Below, one piece after another: positions 57,741-64,000 of a stretch of DNA of 64,000 bases (its first letter is position 1; every line of letters begins with the position of its first letter). The stretch is from Roseiarcus sp963816065. GTDB taxonomy: Bacteria > Pseudomonadota > Alphaproteobacteria > Rhizobiales > Beijerinckiaceae. The DNA lies in contig CAWFJG010000030.1 in assembly GCA_963816065.1 (NCBI GenBank), forward strand, positions 706,318 to 770,317. Direction: 5' to 3'. Under the pieces are notes generated by a model, which saw only the letters and a program-made list of their open reading frames with translations, was not told the origin of the DNA and searched no databases. The position numbers and the translations under genes were made by a program.

Positions 57741-59291
57741 CTATGCGGTCGCGCGCACGGACGTTCGAACGTTTTCGTCCGCGCTCAAGTCCCGATAGCT
57801 TCGATACAGCCTTTCGTACGTCGTCTCGCGCTCGGGATCGGGCGAATAGGCGACGAAGTGACGGGCGCCGAATTTGTCGGCGCCTTCCCGGAAATCTGCG
57901 ACGGCGCCCGCCGCCACCGCGCCGTGGATCGCAGCGCCGACGCAAGTCGGATTGTCGATCTCGGGAACATGCACGGTCCGCCCGAGCACGTCGGCCATGA
58001 CGGTCAGGACGAACGGGTTGCTCTTGGCGAGCCCGCTGGTCATGACAATCCGCTCGACAGGGAGGCCGCCGTCCCGGAAGCGATCGACGATCGAACGCGC
58101 TCCGAAGCAGACGCTGTCGATAAGCGCCCGATAGATGTCGACGGCGGTGGTCGACATGTCGAAGCCGGCAATGAGCCCGCGCAGCGCCTTGTCGGCATAG
58201 GGAACGCGGTTTCCGTTCCACCAATCGATGGCGACGAGCCGGTTCTGGCCCGGCGCCAGCGTTGCGGCCTCGCCATTGTAGTGGGCGAAGTTCGCGGCCA
58301 TGTCGTCGGACCGGGGAAAAGCCTTGACGAACCAGGCGAGCACGTCGCCGAAGGCGGCCTGACCCGCTTCGTAGCACCACAGTCCGGGGAGCGCGGCGCC
58401 ATAGGCGCGGCCTTCGAGACCCGCCGGCATCCGCCGTTCGGCGTCATCCAGCAGCAGGTAGGCCGCCGACGTCCCGAGCGCGCCGACCAGGACGCCCGCG
58501 CCATGAGCGCCGACCGCCGGCAGGGCGACGTGGGAATCGATCACCGCCACCGCGACGATCGCCTGGCCTTCGATCCCGGTGCGCCGCCGCCAATCGTCGG
58601 AGAGCGGACCCGCGGCCGATCCAACCGGTTGCGGCTCGCCGAGTTTGTCGGCGAGGCCCGCCACGACGTCTGTCGGATAGCCGGCGCCGACGGCGTACTG
58701 GGCCTTGAAGGCTGCAAAATCGAGACTGCGGGCTTCGCGGCCGGTGAGGCGCCACACGAGCCAGTCGCCGGCCTCGATGAACCTGTCGCTGCGGCTCCAG
58801 ACCTGCGGCGCTTCCGCCGCGATCTGGGCGGCCTTGGCCATCATCCATTCACCGGAGACTTTGCCGCCGAAGTCGCCGAGATAAGCGCCGCCGGCGCGGT
58901 TGATCGCATCGGCGTAGCGCTGCGCGCCCGCATGCTTCCAGAGCTTGACATAGGCGTGCGGATCGTCGGGCGCGACCTCCGACAGAGCGCGGCCGTCCGC
59001 CAGCGCGGGCAGCGGCGAACTGGCCGTGAAATCAATCCCGATCCCGAGGACTTCGCGGCCCTCGGCGATGGTTTTCAAGATGATCGCGGCGGCTTCGAGA
59101 TAGTCGGCCGCATTTTGCAGGGCGAAGCCGGCGTTGGGCAACGGCCGCCCCATCGGCAACGCCTCCGTCATGATCCCATAGCGATAGGGATGTACGTGAT
59201 AGGCGACTTGCTGCGAGGTCCTTGCGTCGATCAGGACGCCCCGCGCCGACTCTGAGCCAAAATCAAGACCGATCAGGTACGCATCGCGCAT
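57741..59291 (-). CDS. FGGY-family carbohydrate kinase, ribulokinase-like
   Basis: The 516-residue protein matches ribulokinases: IGLDFGSESARGVLIDA at the N-terminus, IGIDFTASSPLP, WKHAGAQRYADAIN, GGKVSGEWMMAK, and the C-terminal SGLAKSNPFVLTVMADVLGR and DNPTCVGAAIHGAV motifs of the FGGY fold. It phosphorylates a ketopentose or related ketose with ATP. It lies downstream of the sugar-binding protein gene on the same strand. With PfkB and aldolase it suggests a route ketose to ketose phosphate to bisphosphate to triose phosphates; the sugar is unknown. Confidence 0.85.
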   Translation of the reverse strand: MRDAYLIGLDFGSESARGVLIDARTSQQVAYHVHPYRYGIMTEALPMGRPLPNAGFALQNAADYLEAAAIILKTIAEGREVLGIGIDFTASSPLPALADGRALSEVAPDDPHAYVKLWKHAGAQRYADAINRAGGAYLGDFGGKVSGEWMMAKAAQIAAEAPQVWSRSDRFIEAGDWLVWRLTGREARSLDFAAFKAQYAVGAGYPTDVVAGLADKLGEPQPVGSAAGPLSDDWRRRTGIEGQAIVAVAVIDSHVALPAVGAHGAGVLVGALGTSAAYLLLDDAERRMPAGLEGRAYGAALPGLWCYEAGQAAFGDVLAWFVKAFPRSDDMAANFAHYNGEAATLAPGQNRLVAIDWWNGNRVPYADKALRGLIAGFDMSTTAVDIYRALIDSVCFGARSIVDRFRDGGLPVERIVMTSGLAKSNPFVLTVMADVLGRTVHVPEIDNPTCVGAAIHGAVAAGAVADFREGADKFGARHFVAYSPDPERETTYERLYRSYRDLSADENVRTSVRATA

Positions 59292-59472
59292 GGGTTTCGA
59301 TCTCGCGGCTTTGACATGGAACGCATGCGGGCCCCGCGATGCGTGCGGGGCTGACGCTCTCGCGCTCGTGGCTGACAGGCGCGTTCTTGCCGAGAGAGTT
59401 CGGAGCGCAGCCGGCGAGCGGGAGGAGCTTGCCCGCCGACCGCGCGCCGAACACGGCGACTTCAGGCGCCGG

Positions 59473-60528
59473 TTAGCCCCAGCACTTCTCCAAGGCTTCC
59501 TTCGAGGTGATCGAAGGAACCCCTTCGACCGGCTTGTCGGTTACGAGGTTGACGCCGGTGTCAAGGTATTCGAGCCCGGGAGTCTTTTCCGGCTTCTTTC
59601 CCGTCTTGGCGTATTCGACCGCGGCCTCGACTCCCATCGAAGCCATAAGCAGCGGATACTGCTGAGCCGTCGCGCCGATGACGCCGTTGGCCACGTTCTT
59701 GACGCCTGGGCAGCCGCCGTCGACAGATACGATGAGCGCCTTGTCGGCCTTTCCTGCAGCCTTGAGCGCGTTGTAGGCGCCGGCCGCCGTCGGCTCGTTG
59801 ATCGTGTAGACGACATTGATGTCGGGATCCTTCTGGAGGAGCGTCTCCATCGCTTTCCGGCCGCCTTCGGTGGAGCCCTGACCCCACTGATGCCCGGCGA
59901 CCCGCTTGTCGCTCTCGTGACCATACAGCTTCCAGTCGCTGTTTTCGACGCCGAAGCCCTTCTGGAAGCCGAGGTCGCGCGCCTTGTCGACCGTCGGCTG
60001 ATCCTTGATCGCGTCGATGAAGGCGATGTGTGCGTCCTTGCCCTTGTCGCCGAGCGTCTTGGCGGCCCATTGCCCGATCAGGGTTCCAGCCTTGAAGTTG
60101 TCGGTCTGGAAGGTTGCGTCGGCGGCGCTGATCGGATCGAGCGGCGTGTCGAGCGCGATCACCAGAATGCCGGCCTTCCGAGCGCGCTCAACCGACGGAA
60201 CGATGGCCTTGGTGTCGCTCGGCGTGATCATGATGGCCTTGGCGCCGGCATTCATCAGACGCTCGATGGCGTCGACCTGGCCGGTGTTGTCGCCGTCGTA
60301 CTTGCCCGCGAAGGAGCGGAAATCGACGCCGAGCTCCTTGGCCTTCGCGGCGGCGCCTTCTTTCATCTTGGCAAAGAACGGATTGGTGTTGGTTTTCGTA
60401 ATCAGACCAACGATCACCTTGTCCTCGGCGAACGCCGGCCCAGCCGCCAACGCCCAGGCTGCGAGAGCGATCACGCTCACGGTCTTCCATGCGATTCCAC
60501 GTTTTGGCTGATGAGAATGAGCCATCAT
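59473..60528 (-). CDS. periplasmic sugar-binding protein, FrcB-like
   Basis: The ~351-residue protein has a signal peptide ending AAGPAFA and a type I periplasmic binding fold. It closely resembles the rhizobial fructose-binding protein FrcB: LITKTNTNPFFAKMKEGA, SDTKAIVPSVERARKAG, YTINEPTAAGAYNAL, SVDGGCPGVKNVANGVIGAT and the terminal EKCWG. It delivers a sugar to a CUT2-type ABC transporter. The ATG at 60528 is chosen because GGAGG lies just before it. No ABC ATPase or permease gene is in the window, so they must be elsewhere or lost. Confidence 0.85.
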   Translation of the reverse strand: MMAHSHQPKRGIAWKTVSVIALAAWALAAGPAFAEDKVIVGLITKTNTNPFFAKMKEGAAAKAKELGVDFRSFAGKYDGDNTGQVDAIERLMNAGAKAIMITPSDTKAIVPSVERARKAGILVIALDTPLDPISAADATFQTDNFKAGTLIGQWAAKTLGDKGKDAHIAFIDAIKDQPTVDKARDLGFQKGFGVENSDWKLYGHESDKRVAGHQWGQGSTEGGRKAMETLLQKDPDINVVYTINEPTAAGAYNALKAAGKADKALIVSVDGGCPGVKNVANGVIGATAQQYPLLMASMGVEAAVEYAKTGKKPEKTPGLEYLDTGVNLVTDKPVEGVPSITSKEALEKCWG

Positions 60529-60693
60529 TTCCTCCATGCCCTTCGCCGTTCTTCCGCATGCGGCGGCACGACGATCAACGGAACGAGCCTACGCGTCGGT
60601 TTTGTAGAGGGGCAACAGATAATTTGGAAACTTATGTATGGTCATGGACTAAACTCATGGTGATAACTCGGCGACCGGGATAAGGTCGAGCGA

Positions 60694-62022
60694 ATGGGCG
60701 CACCACCAGCCAGGAGGGAAGCCTCACAGGCCGCAGGACGTCTGTTGGCGCTGATCCGAGACGGCAAAGCCTCGTCGCGGCCCGGGATCGAGCGCGCCTC
60801 CGGACTGTCGCGCGTCACCGTCGCTCAACGACTGCGCGTCCTGTTTGACGCCGGTCTCGTCGTGGAAGACGACGCCACCGAAGCCAGCGGCGGCCGCCCG
60901 GCCCGGATCATCCGCGCCAATCCCGATTTTGCGATCGCTCTGGCGGCGGATGTCGGAGAAGGCGTGATCCGCATCGCAGCGACGGACCTGTCTCCGAGCA
61001 TCGTGGCCGAGACGACCATCGATCTCGACGTCGGGAGCGCGCCGGAAACGACGCTGACCGAAATCGCGCGGGCCGCCCGAAAGCTCATGGACGGTCTCGG
61101 CAAGTCGGGACGAAGGGTGCTGGGATTGGGCCTCAGTCTCCCTGCGCCGGTCAACCACGTCGCCGGCCGCGTCGTCGGGCCTTCGGTGATGAGGGGATGG
61201 GACGACTACGATATCTGCGGCTTCCTCGGCGGCGAACTCCGTGTTCCCGTGCTGGTCGACAACGACGTCAATCTGATGGCGCTCTCTGAATACCGTCGTT
61301 TCTGGCCTCGGATCGACCCTTTCCTGTTCATCAAGGCCGGGAACGGGATCGGCAGCGGCATCATCCTCAACGGGGCCCTCTATCGCGGCGCGCGCGGAGC
61401 GTCGGGCGATATCGGCCACATTCAGTTCGACGAGGTCAGCGCCCCCTTGTGCCGATGCGGCAAATTCGGCTGTGTGGAGGCGCGCGCCGCCGGATGGGCG
61501 ATCGCCCGCGACCTCCGGGCGAACGGGTTCGACGCCAACAATGCGCGCGACGTGATCGCGCTTCTCGAACAGCGGGAGCCCGACTGCATCCAACGCGTCC
61601 GGGAGGCGGGCCGCGTCCTCGGCGAGGTCGCCGCCGACGTGGTCAGCGTGCTGAACCCGACGACGATCGTCATCGGCGGAACGCTGGCCCGCGCCGGCGA
61701 TCATCTCCTCGCCGGCGTCAAGGAGATGATCTATCGGCGCAGCCTGCCGCTGGCGCTCGACGGCCTCGGCATCTTCCGCGCCCGCTCCGACGACCGCGCC
61801 GGCGTGCTCGGCGCCGCCCATCTCGCCATAGACGCCGCGCTCGCCCCCGAGGCTCTAGCTGGGTCCATCGAACGCCTGAGCAAAGGCGAAGCCGACGCCC
61901 GTCGGCAGGCCAATTCGCAAGTGGATCTTGGGGCGCCCGCCTTCTCTTCGTCGCGCGACGAATCGCCGCCCGTTCCCTCCGCTACCTCTCCCGAATCGAG
62001 GCGGCCGCGTCGATCAGGTTGA
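60694..62022 (+). CDS. ROK-family transcriptional repressor
   Basis: The 442-residue protein has an N-terminal winged helix (SRPGIERASGLSRVTVAQRLRVLFDAGLV) and a ROK sugar-kinase-like domain with the zinc motif CRCGKFGCVEA, GNGIGSGIILNGALYRG and ADVVSVLNPTTIVIGG. ROK repressors bind a sugar or sugar phosphate and release the operator. It is transcribed divergently from the FrcB-like gene, the likely target together with the kinase and aldolase genes. Its last ~40 bases overlap the convergent DUF4239 gene, and its final ~40 residues look non-conserved. Confidence 0.85.
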   Translation: MGAPPARREASQAAGRLLALIRDGKASSRPGIERASGLSRVTVAQRLRVLFDAGLVVEDDATEASGGRPARIIRANPDFAIALAADVGEGVIRIAATDLSPSIVAETTIDLDVGSAPETTLTEIARAARKLMDGLGKSGRRVLGLGLSLPAPVNHVAGRVVGPSVMRGWDDYDICGFLGGELRVPVLVDNDVNLMALSEYRRFWPRIDPFLFIKAGNGIGSGIILNGALYRGARGASGDIGHIQFDEVSAPLCRCGKFGCVEARAAGWAIARDLRANGFDANNARDVIALLEQREPDCIQRVREAGRVLGEVAADVVSVLNPTTIVIGGTLARAGDHLLAGVKEMIYRRSLPLALDGLGIFRARSDDRAGVLGAAHLAIDAALAPEALAGSIERLSKGEADARRQANSQVDLGAPAFSSSRDESPPVPSATSPESRRPRRSG

Positions 62023-62743
62023 CCGGATGGACCCGGACGAAGCCGTTGTGCGGCCCCTCGACGTCGGCGATCATCAGAATGGCGAGCGATGCGGTCAGCG
62101 GCAGAATGGCGTGGGTCGCCGCCGACAGCCGTTCCGCGCCGAAGCCGATCAGGAAGTTGCAGGACGCCGCGATGAGGATGAGCAGCATCCAGACCTCCGG
62201 CGGCAGCCGGTTGCGCCAGGCCGCCACCGTATAGCCATAGGAATTGAGCACGTCGTTCATGCCCGCTGCGACGAGCGCCGAGACCGCGGTCGGCGCCGCC
62301 CTGGTCGAGGGCGCAATCGCGGCCCAGAGCGCATTCATGGTCTCCGCCGTGCCGGCCGCGTTCTGCGCCATGTCGGCGGGGTGGATGAGCGCGTAGAAGG
62401 CGATGCGCTCGTCGACATAGGTCCGCATCAGCGCCCGCGCCGCGGACGCGGGGTCGGCCGGCATGAGGTCGAGCCGGAGATATTCCGTGCCGATCGCGTT
62501 GGCTTCGGATTCCTCGAGGCTCTTGCGCAGGTCGTAGCGAGTGACCGCCATCGCGATGGCGAAGCCGATCAGGAGGCCGAGCAGGGTGAACATGGCGTTG
62601 CGGACCAGATCGAATTCCGCCCGCTCGGCCGGCGTCAGTTTGTGGCCATGGAGACGCGCCGCCACCCCGATCCGCGTGCTGCCGAGAAACAGCGTCAGCG
62701 TCGCGGCGAAGAACAGAAGCGGATGATCGACGAGCCAGAGCAT
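61982..62743 (-). CDS. DUF4239 (bestrophin-like) membrane protein
   Basis: The 253-residue protein has an N-terminal helix (PLLFFAATLTLFLGS), a second one (AMFTLLGLLIGFAIAMAV), an RYDLRKSLEESEANAIGTEYLRLDL segment typical of DUF4239, and two C-terminal helices. The family is related to bestrophin-type anion channels, but its function in bacteria is unproved. The frame is intact. Confidence 0.75.
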   Translation of the reverse strand: MLWLVDHPLLFFAATLTLFLGSTRIGVAARLHGHKLTPAERAEFDLVRNAMFTLLGLLIGFAIAMAVTRYDLRKSLEESEANAIGTEYLRLDLMPADPASAARALMRTYVDERIAFYALIHPADMAQNAAGTAETMNALWAAIAPSTRAAPTAVSALVAAGMNDVLNSYGYTVAAWRNRLPPEVWMLLILIAASCNFLIGFGAERLSAATHAILPLTASLAILMIADVEGPHNGFVRVHPVNLIDAAASIRER

Positions 62744-62885
62744 CTCGAAAGCGTTCCTCTCAGGCCGTCGCCGCGCGGCCTTCGTCTTGCATAGGGCCCC
62801 GGGAGGGGAGGAGGCCGGCCGCGCCGCCCCCTTGCCTTCGGGCCGCTGGGTAAAGCAAATCGGCCCGCAATCAAACCTGTTTTCC

Positions 62886-63509
62886 GTGAGGTCCTTGTCT
62901 TTGTCCCCCTTTCCTCATCGTCTCATCTTCGTGCGCCACGGCGAGACGCCCTACAACGCCGAGAACCGGCTGCAGGGTCAGCGCGACATTCCGCTCGGGG
63001 CGCGCGGCCGCGATCAGGCGCGCACGGTCGGGCGGACGCTGCGCGCCCGCATCGGGTCCGAGATCGACCGGCTCGAGGCGGCGGACGCCTTCGTCGCCTC
63101 GCCGCTGCTTCGCACGCGGGAAACGATGGAGGTCGCCCGCGACGCCATGGGCCTCCCGCCCAGCCGCTATCGGCTCGATCCCGCCGTGCAGGAGCTGACC
63201 TTCGGCGACTGGGAGGGGCTGACCTGGCCGGAGATCTACGCGCGCGACCCCAAGGGCTGTTTGGCGCGGCGCGCCGGCAAGTGGGACTTCGTGCCGCCCA
63301 AGGGCGAGAGCTACGCCATGCTCGCCAGACGCCTCGAGCCGTGGCTGACGTCGCTCACCGCCGACGTCTTCGTCGTCTCGCACGGCGGCGTCGCTCGCGC
63401 CCTGATGACGCTGATCGCCGGCGTTCCCGCCGAGAAGGCGGCCGACGCCCCGATCGTGCAGGGGCGGGCGCTCGCGTTCGCGGAGGGCGGGTGCGCGTGG
63501 ATCGACTGA
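62886..63509 (+). CDS. histidine phosphatase family protein (phosphoglycerate-mutase-like)
   Basis: The 207-residue protein has the phosphohistidine motif FVRHGETPYN (His18), the NRLQGQRDIPLGARGRDQA segment, SPLLRTRETME and the second catalytic His in VVSHGGVARAL. Such enzymes remove phosphate from sugars, nucleotides or proteins; the mutase role is not implied. The GTG at 62886 starts just before the conserved domain. Its 3' end overlaps the start of the MFS gene. Confidence 0.85.
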   Translation: MRSLSLSPFPHRLIFVRHGETPYNAENRLQGQRDIPLGARGRDQARTVGRTLRARIGSEIDRLEAADAFVASPLLRTRETMEVARDAMGLPPSRYRLDPAVQELTFGDWEGLTWPEIYARDPKGCLARRAGKWDFVPPKGESYAMLARRLEPWLTSLTADVFVVSHGGVARALMTLIAGVPAEKAADAPIVQGRALAFAEGGCAWID

Positions 63510-64000
63510 GGAAGCCGCCGGAAGCCAGGCGCGACCCGGAGATCTCGAGCGCGACCATTCTCCTGCTGGCGGCGGCCTGCGGGCTGATCGTCGCCAACAT
63601 TCATGACGGCCAGCCGCTCGCCGGTCCGATCGCCGCCGCGCTCGGCCTCGCGCCCGGCGCGGCCAGGCTGATCGTGACCCTGACCCAGATCGGCTAGGGC
63701 GTCGGGCTCATTGTCATCGTGCCGCTCGGCGACCGGCTCGAGAACCGGCGACTGGTCGTTGCCTACGTCGCGGCGAGCGCGCTGGCGCTTGGGCTCGCGG
63801 CGGTCGCGACCTCGGCGCCGGCCTTTCTCATGGCCATGGGGCGGTCGGCCTGGCCTCGGTCGGGGTGCAGGTTCTGGCTCCGCTTGCCGCTCACCTCGCT
63901 CCGGATGCTATCCGCGGACAAGAGTCGGGCTGGTTGCCTGTTCAGCGCCTTCAGCCTGTTCTGGATCACGGCGTTATTTGGCCAACGCGGGAAGAACGTT
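63491..64000 (+). pseudogene. MFS transporter, broken and cut by the window edge
   Basis: The frame reads SSATILLLAAACGLIVANIHDGQPLAGPIAAALGLAPG, then RLIVTLTQIG, then TAG, then GVGLIVIVPLGDRLENRRLVVAYVA. The expected residue at the TAG is Tyr (QIGYG in relatives). After about 63840 the frame shifts (VGLASVGVQVLAPLAAHLAPDA lies in another frame) and then the match is lost. The GTG at 63491 (or 63497) overlaps the phosphatase gene. The gene is a probable pseudogene and is incomplete here. Confidence 0.7.

Noticed and set aside
57561..59255. Long plus-strand open frame opposite the FGGY kinase
   Set aside because: The minus-strand product has complete FGGY motifs; the plus frame is compositional. 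Only its first residues (57492-57581) resemble PfkB and are reported as a stump.

Overview
The window is high-GC DNA from an alphaproteobacterium, most likely Hyphomicrobiales (Methylocystaceae/Beijerinckiaceae/Bradyrhizobiaceae-like). The pointers are the D,D-carboxypeptidase-SPOR / phasin / clpS / clpA neighbourhood, an alphaproteobacterial-type Zur box, PEP-CTERM tails of the PEPxxWA type, a DUF1489 protein and a binding protein resembling rhizobial FrcB. Genus and species cannot be fixed from sequence reading alone. Single-base indels recur across the window, including in argG and the carboxypeptidase gene, so at least some frameshifts are probably assembly errors rather than decay.

Layout. 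0-5 kb: a five-gene fatty-acyl block (FabG-like reductase, acyl carrier protein, AMP-ligase, LuxE-like and LuxC-like proteins) without luciferase genes. 5.4-10.6 kb: the most notable locus, a diversity-generating retroelement (DGR). It comprises a TIR-domain protein, an nSTAND NTPase fused to a formylglycine-enzyme/C-type-lectin-like (FGE/CLec) domain that ends in the variable repeat (VR), a hairpin, an Avd-type accessory protein, a DGR reverse transcriptase and the template repeat (TR). TR and VR differ almost only at template adenines (16 substitutions, all at A). 10.9-17.2 kb: MetE-like protein, DUF1489, a PEP-CTERM protein, a VWA protein, a J-domain membrane protein and a D-Ala-D-Ala carboxypeptidase with SPOR domain. 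17.5-21.2 kb: phasin with an operator-like promoter, clpS, clpA. 22-27.3 kb: zur diverging from znuACB across a Zur box, then recJ. 27.5-37.4 kb: small secreted proteins, an iron-sulfur protein, a second PEP-CTERM protein, an SDR, a TetR/haloperoxidase pair, an IS5 remnant, an alpha/beta hydrolase and a hydratase. 37.8-42.5 kb: a complete livGFHMK-type ABC importer. 42.5-45.2 kb: a divergent pyruvate-kinase-like gene and an SDR.

45.3-50.7 kb looks like an accessory island: tandem ~125-bp repeats, an orphan ParS-like antitoxin, two unknown genes and a large frameshifted gene with a sigma-region-4-like helix-turn-helix and an HNH nuclease end. 50.9-53.9 kb: argG, a palindromic repeat, a PAP2 phosphatase and an SDR. 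54-62 kb: a sugar-catabolism locus with two paralogous class I aldolase-like genes, a PfkB kinase plus the stump of a second one, an FGGY ribulokinase-like kinase, an FrcB-like sugar-binding protein and a ROK regulator. The right edge carries a DUF4239 membrane protein, a histidine phosphatase and a broken MFS transporter.

In the DGR locus the pieces suggest a diversifiable immune-receptor-like system: the reverse transcriptase and Avd rewrite the exposed surface of the FGE/CLec domain, the STAND module would switch or oligomerise on ligand binding, and the TIR protein is the candidate NAD-degrading effector. The component families and repeat pattern are visible in the sequence; the working model is inference.
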